Origin: Paenibacillus arenosi
GTDB taxonomy: Bacteria; Bacillota; Bacilli; Paenibacillales; Paenibacillaceae
Length of the DNA stretch: 64,000 bases
NCBI RefSeq assembly: GCF_014841135.1
Contig: NZ_JACYTN010000020.1
Span: 28,870 to 92,869 of the forward strand
Direction: 5' to 3'
Part shown: piece after piece, positions 17,036 through 24,967 of the stretch
How the letters are laid out: every line of letters starts with the position of its first letter
How positions within the stretch are numbered: position 1 is the stretch's first letter
The notes under the pieces: model-generated
Seen by the model: only the letters and a program-made list of their open reading frames with translations
Database searches by the model: none
Told to the model about the DNA's origin: nothing
Position numbers and translations under genes: made by a program

Positions 17036-17212
17036 ATCGCTGAGTCCCTTTATAAGGGAACGGGGGAACCAATCGATATGCATCTGCATGTCTGGGGTGA
17101 GTCCGGATGACTGCTCGGCTTCCATTGCATAGATGGAGCGTCGAATTAGCATCTGGTAGGGCGACTCTTGCGTCCGAATCCGTCAGCTAACCTCGTAAGC
17201 GTCCGTAGAGGC
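17036..17212 (+). promoter_or_regulatory. kdp leader: c-di-AMP riboswitch (ydaO/yuaA class), kdp leader
   Basis: Conserved blocks in order: ATCGCTGAGT (17036), CGGGGGAACCA (17061), GGGGTGAGTC (17094), TAGGGCGACTC (17157), and CCGAATCCGTCAGCTAACC followed by CTCGTAAGC (17174-17200). A strong intrinsic terminator follows about 50 nt later, so this copy should act by transcription termination: high c-di-AMP (plentiful potassium) shuts the kdp genes off. It begins about 85 nt after the preceding gene, so it may be reached both by read-through and by its own promoter, which I could not place. Confidence 0.95.
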
Positions 17213-17263
17213 AGCCTTATTTCGTCGTGGATCGATGCACGGTTTCTATAGCTGTGTTTATTT

Positions 17264-17303
17264 GGCCACGCGGAAAGGGGACCTCCTTCCGCGTGGCCTT
17301 TTT
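17264..17303 (+). terminator. Expression-platform terminator of the kdp riboswitch
   Basis: GGCCACGCGGAA-AGG (17264-17278) pairs with CCTTCCGCGTGGCC (17285-17298), one bulge, followed by TTTTT (17299-17303). It lies between the aptamer and the first small gene of the kdp operon, as expected for a transcriptional off-switch. Confidence 0.9.
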
Positions 17304-17391
17304 GCGTCCCGACAAGTCAGTATGCTTGCCGGCAAGAGCGAAAATCAGGAGAGCGCAACAGCATCTGACTAGACAAAGGGAGGAATGGTAC

Positions 17392-17484
17392 ATGTTCGAT
17401 GCGGTGATGTGTATTTTACTGTTGATGTTAGGAATTGCAGCCTATGTCGTCATACATTGGTGCTCGCAAGAAATTGATAGATGA
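17392..17484 (+). CDS. 30-residue membrane peptide heading the kdp operon
   Basis: The peptide starts MFDAVMCILLLMLGIAAYVV and ends HWCSQEIDR: one hydrophobic helix with a short polar tail. GGGAGG sits 9-11 nt before the ATG, and the gene lies between the riboswitch terminator and kdpF, 10 nt from the latter. It is not KdpF itself, which follows. It may be an additional small subunit or a leader peptide. An in-frame upstream start would overlap the terminator and is unlikely. Confidence 0.55.
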   Translation: MFDAVMCILLLMLGIAAYVVIHWCSQEIDR

Positions 17485-17494
17485 GGTGATGGAA

Positions 17495-17575
17495 ATGATG
17501 ATCGCGCTAGGTATTGTGATTGCTGCACTATTTCTATATTTAGCATACGCGCTAGTTAAACCTGAGAAGTTCTAA
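17495..17575 (+). CDS. kdpF: KdpF, small subunit of the potassium ATPase
   Basis: 26 residues, two Met codons, then one transmembrane helix and the typical ending LYLAYALVKPEKF. KdpF binds and stabilises the KdpABC potassium pump in the membrane. GAGGTGATGG lies just upstream. A 143-bp gap separates it from kdpA; in that gap GAATTAC/GTAATTC (17627-17633 and 17641-17647) forms a short hairpin. Confidence 0.85.
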   Translation: MMIALGIVIAALFLYLAYALVKPEKF

Positions 17576-17718
17576 TTTCAGCAGATACTAGGCGTAAATA
17601 ATTAAAAATACTTGGCATGCAACTGGGAATTACGTAACTAGTAATTCGGAACGCACCGAAACAAGATACGATGTTGAATGATCGAAGCGGGGTTAAATCT
17701 AGAGAGGTGGAACGAGAG

Positions 17719-19395
17719 ATGACGTTATTAGGCTGGGTATCGATTGGCCTTACTCTACTGCTAGTGCTATTGTTGGCACGCCCAACAGGTATTTATCTAG
17801 CACGAGTATTTCATAGTGAAGGGGCACGGATGCCGCTTAACGGTATATTTGGACCGATAGAGAAACTATTGTTCAAGCTATTTGGCATTAAAGAAACGAA
17901 TCAGACGTGGAAAAGTTATGCGACAGCATTAATTTTGACGAATGTGTTTATGATGCTGCTTGTTTACACCGTATTACGCTTGCAAGGCAGTCTTCCGTTG
18001 AACCCAAGCGGCATAGCGGGTATGGAGCCGACATTGGCGTTCAATACGACAATCAGCTTTATGACGAATACGAACTTGCAGCATTACAGCGGTGAAAGCG
18101 GATTGAGCTATTTGTCTCAAACGCTGGGCATTACGTTCATGATGTTTACAGCACCAGCTACTTCGCTTGCGATTGCCTTTGCCTTTATGAGAGGAATTGC
18201 TGGCAAGCCGCTCGGCAACTTCTTCGTAGATTTAGTGCGCAGCATCGTACGCGTGCTGATGCCGATAGCTATCGTTGCAGCGATTCTATTGGTTGCCTTG
18301 GGGACACCACAAACATTTGCACCAACAGAAACGGTGACAACGCTGCAAGGTGCAGAGCAGCAAATTGCCCGCGGGCCAATCGCTTCCTTCTTATCTATTA
18401 AGGAATTAGGCAATAACGGTGGCGGGTTTATGGGTGTGAACTCTGCGCATCCGTTTGAAAATACAAACGGCATTAACAATATGCTGCAAATTTTGCTCAT
18501 GATGCTGTTAACGACTTCTCTTCCGTTTGCATACGGTCGAATTGTTGGAAGTGCGAAAGAAGGCAGAGTACTCTTCGTCGCCATGTCAATTATGTTTATT
18601 ATGATGCTTGGAATCGCGGTAACAGCAGAGCAAGTGGGCAATCCAGCACTGCATCAGCTTGGTATGTCAGGCCCTAGTATGGAAGGTAAGGAAGTGCGCT
18701 TTGGTGTAGCACAGTCTGCCTTGTACGCAGTCGTTACGACAGCTTCTGAGACAGGGGCCGTTAACACGATGCATGACACATTAACACCGCTTGGTGGATT
18801 AGTTCCGCTAGGAAATATGATGCTTAATACCGTGTTTGGCGGTGTAGGTGTAGGTTTTGTGAACGTATTGATGTATGCGATGATTGCCGTATTTTTATCA
18901 GGCTTAATGGTAGGACGCACTCCTGAATTTTTGGGACGCAAGTTGGAAATTCGGGAAATGAAGCTTATCGCCGTAACACTTATTATTCAGCCGATTCTTA
19001 TTTTGGTGCCGACGGCGATCGCGCTTGTATTTTATCCTGAGACGATATCAAATGCTGGCTTCCATGGCATTTCACAGGTGCTGTATGAATATACGTCTTC
19101 AGCTGCAAACAACGGGTCAGGGTTTGAGGGACTTGGCGATGCAACACCATTCTGGAATATATCAACGGGATTGGTTATGTTCTTCGGACGCTATATTAGC
19201 ATGATTACGTTGCTGGCTGTTGCTGGATCGCTTATGGCGAAACGTCCAGTGCCGGTCACATCAGGTACATTTAAGACGAGCAACGCAACGTTCGGTACGA
19301 TTTTCGTCGGTACGATTCTCGTTGTTGGTGCTTTGACGTTCTTCCCGATTCTTGTGCTTGGACCAATTGCAGAACATTTGACTTTGTGGAAATAA
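17719..19395 (+). CDS. kdpA: KdpA, potassium-translocating subunit
   Basis: 558 residues, usual length for KdpA. It is a multi-pass membrane protein with the channel-like repeats of the superfamily of K+ transporters: TNTNLQHYSGESGLSYLSQ, ELGNNGGGFMGVNSAHPFEN, and TASETGAVNTMHDTLTPLGG with GGVGVGFVN, and SSAANNGSGFEG near the end. These are the selectivity-filter regions. It binds and conducts K+ for the KdpFABC pump. AGAGGTGG at 17702-17709 supports ATG 17719; an upstream ATG at 17671 would add 16 atypical residues. It precedes kdpB by 29 nt. Confidence 0.97.
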   Translation: MTLLGWVSIGLTLLLVLLLARPTGIYLARVFHSEGARMPLNGIFGPIEKLLFKLFGIKETNQTWKSYATALILTNVFMMLLVYTVLRLQGSLPLNPSGIAGMEPTLAFNTTISFMTNTNLQHYSGESGLSYLSQTLGITFMMFTAPATSLAIAFAFMRGIAGKPLGNFFVDLVRSIVRVLMPIAIVAAILLVALGTPQTFAPTETVTTLQGAEQQIARGPIASFLSIKELGNNGGGFMGVNSAHPFENTNGINNMLQILLMMLLTTSLPFAYGRIVGSAKEGRVLFVAMSIMFIMMLGIAVTAEQVGNPALHQLGMSGPSMEGKEVRFGVAQSALYAVVTTASETGAVNTMHDTLTPLGGLVPLGNMMLNTVFGGVGVGFVNVLMYAMIAVFLSGLMVGRTPEFLGRKLEIREMKLIAVTLIIQPILILVPTAIALVFYPETISNAGFHGISQVLYEYTSSAANNGSGFEGLGDATPFWNISTGLVMFFGRYISMITLLAVAGSLMAKRPVPVTSGTFKTSNATFGTIFVGTILVVGALTFFPILVLGPIAEHLTLWK

Positions 19396-19424
19396 TCGTT
19401 TGCGAACGAGAGGAGAAATAAGCA

Positions 19425-21512
19425 ATGAGTACAGTACAATCGATGAAAACTCCGTCATCGTATGATAGCGGGTCTCGAAGTGAAATCAAGAAATCGAAGT
19501 CGATGTTCGGTGGCGACATCGTTCGTCAAGCTTCTATAGATGCTTTGCGCAAATTCCATCCGAAGTTTATGATCAAAAATCCGATGATGTTCCTTGTGGA
19601 ACTTGGCTTTGTTATCACCTTGCTATTGACGTTTGTCCCTGATGCATTCGGGAGCGCAGCTCCTCGCTGGTACAACGGAGTTGTTAGTTTGATTTTGTTT
19701 GTGACTGTGTGGTTCGCGAACTTCGCGGAAGCGTTGGCGGAAGGTAGAGGGAAAGCCCAAGCAGATTCCTTGAAGCAGACGAAGAAAGACTTGTGGGCGC
19801 AAAAAGTGACTTCGACAGGTACGATTCGTGTTTCTTCTGTAAGCTTACGAAAAGGCGATATTATTATCGTTCGTGAAGGTGAGACCATTGCTGGTGACGG
19901 GGAAGTTATTGAAGGCTTGGCATCGATTGATGAGTCTGCGATTACGGGGGAATCCGCTCCTGTACTAAAGGAATCAGGCGGTGACTTTTGCTCCGTTACA
20001 GCTGGAACACGTGTGGTAAGTGACTGGGTGAAAGTTCGTATTACAAGTGATCCGGGCGAATCCTTCTTGGATCGCATGATTGCCTTGGTTGAAGGAGCAG
20101 AACGTCAAAAGACGCCGAATGAACTAGCGTTGCATACGGTACTTGTAAGCTTGACACTTATTTTTCTTATCGTAGTCGTTACACTTCCTTTCTTCGGTAA
20201 ATATTTGAACATTACGCTGCATACGGCAGAATTGATTGCGCTGCTTGTCTGTCTTATTCCGACGACAATCGGTGGCTTACTCTCCGCTATCGGGATCGCA
20301 GGTATGGATCGCGTTACGCGCTTCAACGTCATAGCTACTTCTGGTAAAGCGGTCGAAGCATGCGGAGATATCCATACTATTATTTTGGATAAGACAGGTA
20401 CGATTACGTATGGTAACCGTCTTGCGAACGATCTAATTCCGGTTAATGGCAACAGTGTGCAGACATTGGCACGCTGGGCAGCTGTAAGTTCTCATTCTGA
20501 TGAGACTCCAGAAGGGCGCTCTGTATTGGAGTGGCTTGTGAAGCACAGTCTTAGCTATGATCGTGAGCTGTCAGAGCAAGGAGAGTTTGTCCCCTTCAAA
20601 GCAGAAACGCGGATGAGTGGCATTGATTTGCCAGATGGACGGCTCGTTCGTAAAGGTGCGGTAGATGCGATTAAGCAGTGGGTTGCAAGTAAAGGCGGGG
20701 TAATTCCAGCTGATCTTGATGGTGTTACAGAAAAAATTGCAAAGGCAGGCGGTACACCGCTAGCTGTTGCAGTAGACAATCAAATTTATGGCGTTATTTA
20801 TTTGAAGGATACGGTAAAACCAGGTATGCGCGAACGGTTCGAACAGCTGCGGAAAATGGGAATTCGCACGGTAATGTGTACGGGTGATAATCCGCTTACT
20901 GCTGCCACAATTGCTCGCGAAGCTGGGGTGGATGACTTTATTGCAGAGAGCAAGCCGGAAGATAAGCTGGCCTTAATTCGTAAAGAGCAAGGAGAAGGCA
21001 AACTTGTTGCGATGACAGGGGACGGTACGAATGATGCGCCAGCACTGGCGCAAGCGGATGTCGGTATTGCGATGAACAGTGGAACAACAGCAGCAAAAGA
21101 AGCTGCCAACATGGTCGATTTGGATTCGGATCCGACAAAAGTAATTGAAGTCGTAGCCATCGGCAAGCAGTTGCTTATGACGCGCGGCGCACTGACTACG
21201 TTCAGTATTGCGAACGATGTGGCTAAATATTTTGCCATCATTCCAGCCTTGTTTATGATCGCAATTCCTGAATTGTCTGCTCTGAATATAATGGGTCTTC
21301 ATTCACCGATGTCAGCCGTTTTGTCGGCACTTGTGTTCAATGCGGTTATTATTCCGCTGCTCATTCCGTTAGCGATGAAAGGGGTAGCTTACAAGCCGCT
21401 TAGCTCGGAACAACTGCTGCGCCGTAATATGTTGATTTACGGACTAGGTGGTCTCGTGGCACCATTTATCGGCATTAAGCTAATAGATTTAGTTGTCGGA
21501 GTTTTCTTGTAA
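19425..21512 (+). CDS. kdpB: KdpB, ATP-hydrolysing subunit of the potassium pump
   Basis: 695 residues, P-type ATPase of the K+ class. Motifs: ITGESAPV (actuator TGES), [13 protein letters not shown] with the phosphorylated Asp, and [18 protein letters not shown]. The N-terminal ~25 residues are Ser-rich and a little longer than in many relatives. KdpB couples ATP hydrolysis to K+ uptake through KdpA. AGGAG lies 11 nt before the ATG. It is followed by an unusual 243-bp gap before kdpC. Confidence 0.97.
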   Translation: MSTVQSMKTPSSYDSGSRSEIKKSKSMFGGDIVRQASIDALRKFHPKFMIKNPMMFLVELGFVITLLLTFVPDAFGSAAPRWYNGVVSLILFVTVWFANFAEALAEGRGKAQADSLKQTKKDLWAQKVTSTGTIRVSSVSLRKGDIIIVREGETIAGDGEVIEGLASIDESAITGESAPVLKESGGDFCSVTAGTRVVSDWVKVRITSDPGESFLDRMIALVEGAERQKTPNELALHTVLVSLTLIFLIVVVTLPFFGKYLNITLHTAELIALLVCLIPTTIGGLLSAIGIAGMDRVTRFNVIATSGKAVEACGDIHTIILDKTGTITYGNRLANDLIPVNGNSVQTLARWAAVSSHSDETPEGRSVLEWLVKHSLSYDRELSEQGEFVPFKAETRMSGIDLPDGRLVRKGAVDAIKQWVASKGGVIPADLDGVTEKIAKAGGTPLAVAVDNQIYGVIYLKDTVKPGMRERFEQLRKMGIRTVMCTGDNPLTAATIAREAGVDDFIAESKPEDKLALIRKEQGEGKLVAMTGDGTNDAPALAQADVGIAMNSGTTAAKEAANMVDLDSDPTKVIEVVAIGKQLLMTRGALTTFSIANDVAKYFAIIPALFMIAIPELSALNIMGLHSPMSAVLSALVFNAVIIPLLIPLAMKGVAYKPLSSEQLLRRNMLIYGLGGLVAPFIGIKLIDLVVGVFL

Positions 21513-21755
21513 ATTCCAAAGAACTCGACTACAACAGCGATTGTAAACAGGATCTGCTCTTCAAAAGTAAAGGCAACGAATAGGGTTTATCGAGTCATTT
21601 CCATTTTCAGATTAAATAGAGAATAAATAAGATATGAAAAAGGTTTTACATGTAATGTAGTTACCGAAATGAAGGTCTACCTATAAAAATAGAGATACAC
21701 TCCTATTAAAAATAACAAGGATACTATGCGTAAATACGCGAAAGGATGACCATGC
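21513..21755 (+). other. Unusually long kdpB-kdpC spacer
   Basis: 243 bp without a gene. AT-rich, with the dyad TACAT-GTA-ATGTA (21648-21660) inside a palindrome TTACATGTAA (21646-21655). A regulator site or processing signal is possible; no clear promoter or terminator is seen. Confidence 0.4.
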
Positions 21756-22394
21756 ATGAACACTTACGCTTCATCATCAAACAGTCGTGAATCATCAGCC
21801 TCTCACTCACAAGGAAATAATCAAGGTGGTGGTCTGGGCACCATTATCCGAATGAGCATCGGCCTTATGGTCTTATGCGGGCTTGTGTATCCAATTGTTA
21901 TGACGGCGGCAGCACAAACCTTATTTCCTCATCAAGCGAATGGTAGTCTAGTAAAGGATAAAAGTGGTCAAATTGTTGGTTCAGCATTAATTGGCCAGAC
22001 TTTTACGGATTCGAAATATTTCCACGGACGTGTATCCAGTATTGAATATAACGGAGTTGGTTCAGGCTCAGGCAACTTAGCACCGTCGAACGAAGCGCTC
22101 ACAGAGCGTGTAGCCCAATCGTTTAGCGATTGGAAGGAACAGAACCCACAAGTGGCGGTATCTGAAGTTCCAGCAGATTTATTGACAAATTCGGCTTCGG
22201 GTCTTGATCCACATATCACGCCTCAAGCAGCAGTTGTGCAGATCCCTCGTATTGTTAAAGCAACAGGACTGTCTGAGTCTCAATTGGCGCAGTTAGTGGA
22301 AAAGCATACGGAAGGGCCTGACCTTGGAGTGTTTGGTGAAAGTAGAGTCAATGTGTTGTTATTGAATATCGAATTGGGACAATTGTTGAAATAA
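21756..22394 (+). CDS. kdpC: KdpC, assembly/ATP-affinity subunit of the potassium pump
   Basis: 212 residues. A polar Ser/Asn/Gly-rich N-terminus of about 27 residues precedes one membrane helix (IRMSIGLMVLCGLVYPIVMT). Family motifs follow: GSALIGQTFTDSKYFHGRVS, NLAPSNEAL, ASGLDPHITPQAAVVQIPRI and VNVLLLNIELGQL. KdpC is the single-span chaperone-like subunit that raises ATP affinity. The ATG at 21756 has AAAGGATG upstream. It is 23 nt before the KdpD-like gene. Confidence 0.95.
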   Translation: MNTYASSSNSRESSASHSQGNNQGGGLGTIIRMSIGLMVLCGLVYPIVMTAAAQTLFPHQANGSLVKDKSGQIVGSALIGQTFTDSKYFHGRVSSIEYNGVGSGSGNLAPSNEALTERVAQSFSDWKEQNPQVAVSEVPADLLTNSASGLDPHITPQAAVVQIPRIVKATGLSESQLAQLVEKHTEGPDLGVFGESRVNVLLLNIELGQLLK

Positions 22395-22417
22395 AAGCAC
22401 TAGGCGGGAGGTTGGCC

Positions 22418-24790
22418 ATGAAAGAAGGGGATGCTTATCGCAGGCGCTCGCCTGAGGTGCTGCTTAAGCTCATTGAGGAGATGCGGCGCGGCCGACTATG
22501 CATTCTTGTAGCAGTGGCTAGTGGCGCTGGGAAGACGACTCAATTGATTCATGAAGGTGAATTAAGAGCGAAAGAAGGCTTGGAGGTTGTCTGGGGAACT
22601 TCTGTACCAGAGCAAGACACTGCTACCTCATCAATAGAAGCGGTTGCAGCAATAAGTTGGGCTCGTGGTCAGTTACAGTTGGAAGATTTGGACGTGGAGC
22701 GTTTGTGCGAACGAGCACCAGATATCGTGCTAGTAGATGGCTTAGCCCAGCCGAATCGCCCTGAAGCAGCACGAACACGCCGGTTGGACGATGTGCGATT
22801 TTTGTTGCAGCAAGGAATTAGTGTCATTGCGACAATGAATGCCTATGAAGACGAGCGTGTTAGTGAACAAGCTCGTCGTATCGCTGGTGTCGATCCGAAA
22901 TGGACCTTGCCAGCAGAGGTGCTGCAGGCAGCAGATGAGGTTCGCTTGCTGGATGTATCCGCAGAAACGTTAATGGAGCGCAGGCAGGTTTATTCGCAGA
23001 AGGAACGTATATCGTTTGCATCGGTAAATAAGAAAAGACAAAATAAACGAGTTTCTGAACGAAGCCGGCTCAGCATTTTGCGTGAGCTGGCTTTGCGCAC
23101 GATAGCGAATGATGTGAATGGTTCATTGGAGCAGCATCGACATGAGCTAGGATTGGAGGGTCCATCTGGGGTGACGGAACGCATTCTCGTCCTCGCACAA
23201 TATGGATGGAACGGTTCTATTCATGTTCGCCGTGGTGAGCAGGTGGCGAAACGACTGAACGGAGAATTGTTTATTTTATCGTTTGTGGATCCAGATGTGC
23301 CTTTAACTCAGCTCCAGCTAACATTTCAACGATCATTGAAGAAACTGGTGCAAAAAATAGGCGCTGAGTGGGAGGAAGTGCCCTTGTCCTCACGCAGGCG
23401 TATGGCAGGATTGCTGTCCCAATATGCATGGACACACAGCATGACTCGAATCGTACTAGGACATTCACGCCAGTCGAGGTGGCAGGAATGGCTGCATGGT
23501 TCACTTGTGAATGGTTTGCTGCGGACGGTGGAGCATACGGACTTGTTCTTTGTGGCGGATCGTTCGGAACGCGAAGGTGAGCGTGTATTTCCTGTGAAGA
23601 CAGAGCAAAGGATGCCGACACAAGCGTTTAAACGTTGGACCGCAGGTGAACTTGAGGAGCGTGCGGATGGACTAAGGCGTGGACATTTTAAAATTATTAT
23701 TGGTGCAGCCCCTGGTGTTGGTAAGACGTACAAAATGCTGCAAGAGGGCAATCGACTGCTCGAGCAGGGGATAGATGTCGTAATTGGCCTTCTAGAAACG
23801 CATGGTAGACGTGAAACGGCTGCTCAAATTGGAGCTTTGCCTATAGTGAAGCGTCAGAAAATCAAATATCAAGCTCACTTATTAGAAGAAATGAATGTAG
23901 CAGAAATATTGACGAGAAAGCCTGAGCTAGTGCTCGTTGATGAATTGGCACATACGAATGTGCCTGGCAGTGTGCATGCTAAGCGCTATGAGGATGTTAT
24001 TCAACTACTGGAAGCGGGTATTTCAGTCATGTCAACGGTAAATGTCCAGCATATTGAGAGCTTGAATGATGCTGTAGAGCACTTAACAGGGGTGCGTGTC
24101 AGGGAAACGGTTCCTGACGGGGTGCTGCGTCTTGCAGATGAGATGGAATTGATCGATGTTACCCCATCTACGATTCAAAAGCGAATGCAGGATGGGCTGA
24201 TTTATGCAAAAGACAAGGTTGATCAGGCGCTGAACAACTTTTTTCGCATACCTAACTTGATTGGACTTCGCGAGCTTGCCTTGCGTGAAGTAGCCGACGA
24301 TGTCGATGAGCGCTTGGAATCGTGGGAACGGCGTGCACTGCTGCGGGGGCCGTGGAGGCGCAAAGAAGTAATTTTTGTATGTGTTGAACCTGATGAGCGT
24401 GCGGAACGCCTTGTGCGTCATGGGTTTCGAATTGCGCATCGATTAAAGGCGGAGCTGCATGTTATTTGTCTTCCTGTATCGAAGATGCTCCCATCACTTC
24501 TATCATTAAATGGTAAACATACCGCGAGTCAACCATTTCTGAAATGGTGTGAGCAAACCGAGGCATTAACCGTTCGACTTGGGGGGACATTTCGTGTTCA
24601 AGCGAGTGTGGCTTGTCAATATTGGGCGAAGGAAGCGGTTCGCCTAGCTGATGAACATAAAGCTTCTCAAATGATAGTAGGTGTACCTGCACGGCGTATG
24701 CGCAAATCACATATGGGACGTATGCAAATGTTAATGCGAATTGCCCGTCATATGGATGTATTAGTGGTAACTGATAATGAAAGGATGTAA
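22418..24790 (+). CDS. kdpD: Kinase-less KdpD with tandem duplicated sensor/USP halves
   Basis: 790 residues. Two consecutive KdpD N-terminal units: sensor domain (about 8-215) plus USP-like domain (about 245-380), then a second sensor domain (about 405-625) plus USP (about 640-785). The second is canonical: GAAPGVGKTYKML (Walker A), LVLVDELAHTN, STVNVQHIESLND, and LREVADDVDERL. The first is degenerate: AVASGAGKTT and LVDGLAQPN. The four-helix membrane part, GAF and histidine kinase of full KdpD are missing, and no kdpE follows. Short KdpD forms are known in some bacteria; this duplicated form is unusual. It presumably modulates KdpFABC or senses a ligand by the USP folds. GGGAGG (22406-22411) favours ATG 22418; TTG 22412 is the alternative. 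Confidence 0.85.
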   Translation: MKEGDAYRRRSPEVLLKLIEEMRRGRLCILVAVASGAGKTTQLIHEGELRAKEGLEVVWGTSVPEQDTATSSIEAVAAISWARGQLQLEDLDVERLCERAPDIVLVDGLAQPNRPEAARTRRLDDVRFLLQQGISVIATMNAYEDERVSEQARRIAGVDPKWTLPAEVLQAADEVRLLDVSAETLMERRQVYSQKERISFASVNKKRQNKRVSERSRLSILRELALRTIANDVNGSLEQHRHELGLEGPSGVTERILVLAQYGWNGSIHVRRGEQVAKRLNGELFILSFVDPDVPLTQLQLTFQRSLKKLVQKIGAEWEEVPLSSRRRMAGLLSQYAWTHSMTRIVLGHSRQSRWQEWLHGSLVNGLLRTVEHTDLFFVADRSEREGERVFPVKTEQRMPTQAFKRWTAGELEERADGLRRGHFKIIIGAAPGVGKTYKMLQEGNRLLEQGIDVVIGLLETHGRRETAAQIGALPIVKRQKIKYQAHLLEEMNVAEILTRKPELVLVDELAHTNVPGSVHAKRYEDVIQLLEAGISVMSTVNVQHIESLNDAVEHLTGVRVRETVPDGVLRLADEMELIDVTPSTIQKRMQDGLIYAKDKVDQALNNFFRIPNLIGLRELALREVADDVDERLESWERRALLRGPWRRKEVIFVCVEPDERAERLVRHGFRIAHRLKAELHVICLPVSKMLPSLLSLNGKHTASQPFLKWCEQTEALTVRLGGTFRVQASVACQYWAKEAVRLADEHKASQMIVGVPARRMRKSHMGRMQMLMRIARHMDVLVVTDNERM

Positions 24791-24792
24791 GG

Positions 24793-24820
24793 AACGGCTG
24801 ATTTTATTGGCCGTTTTTTC
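24793..24820 (+). terminator. Terminator of the kdp operon
   Basis: AACGGC (24793-24798) and GCCGTT (24810-24815), 11-nt loop, followed by TTTT, 3 nt after the stop codon. Confidence 0.75.
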
Positions 24821-24890
24821 TGTTTTCATAGGCTGACGCAAGTAAATTGTACACTTGGATAAGGTTCAAATGTCGTGCCGATATGTGACC

Positions 24891-24960
24891 TGTACTAATA
24901 TATTGAAGTACATTGGTGAAGAGAGGGGGGACTGACCCTGTGACCTATCGGTCGACAGGT
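24891..24960 (+). promoter_or_regulatory. Dyads in the leader of the basic-tail GT4 operon
   Basis: TGTACT and AGTACA (24891-24896, 24907-24912) form a perfect dyad. A second, nearly perfect hairpin ACCTaTCG-GT-CGAcAGGT (24943-24960) contains the only Shine-Dalgarno-like AGGT before ATG 24968, so it could limit translation. TGTGACCT occurs in both parts. Confidence 0.3.
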
Positions 24961-24967
24961 AACTGCT

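Noticed and set aside
18117..18641. 174-residue frame opposite kdpA
   Set aside because: Antisense of a well-conserved gene; composition (Ile/Ala/Ser/Thr) mirrors KdpA codons.
20798..21241. 147-residue frame opposite kdpB
   Set aside because: Antisense image of the P-type ATPase core, no start signals.
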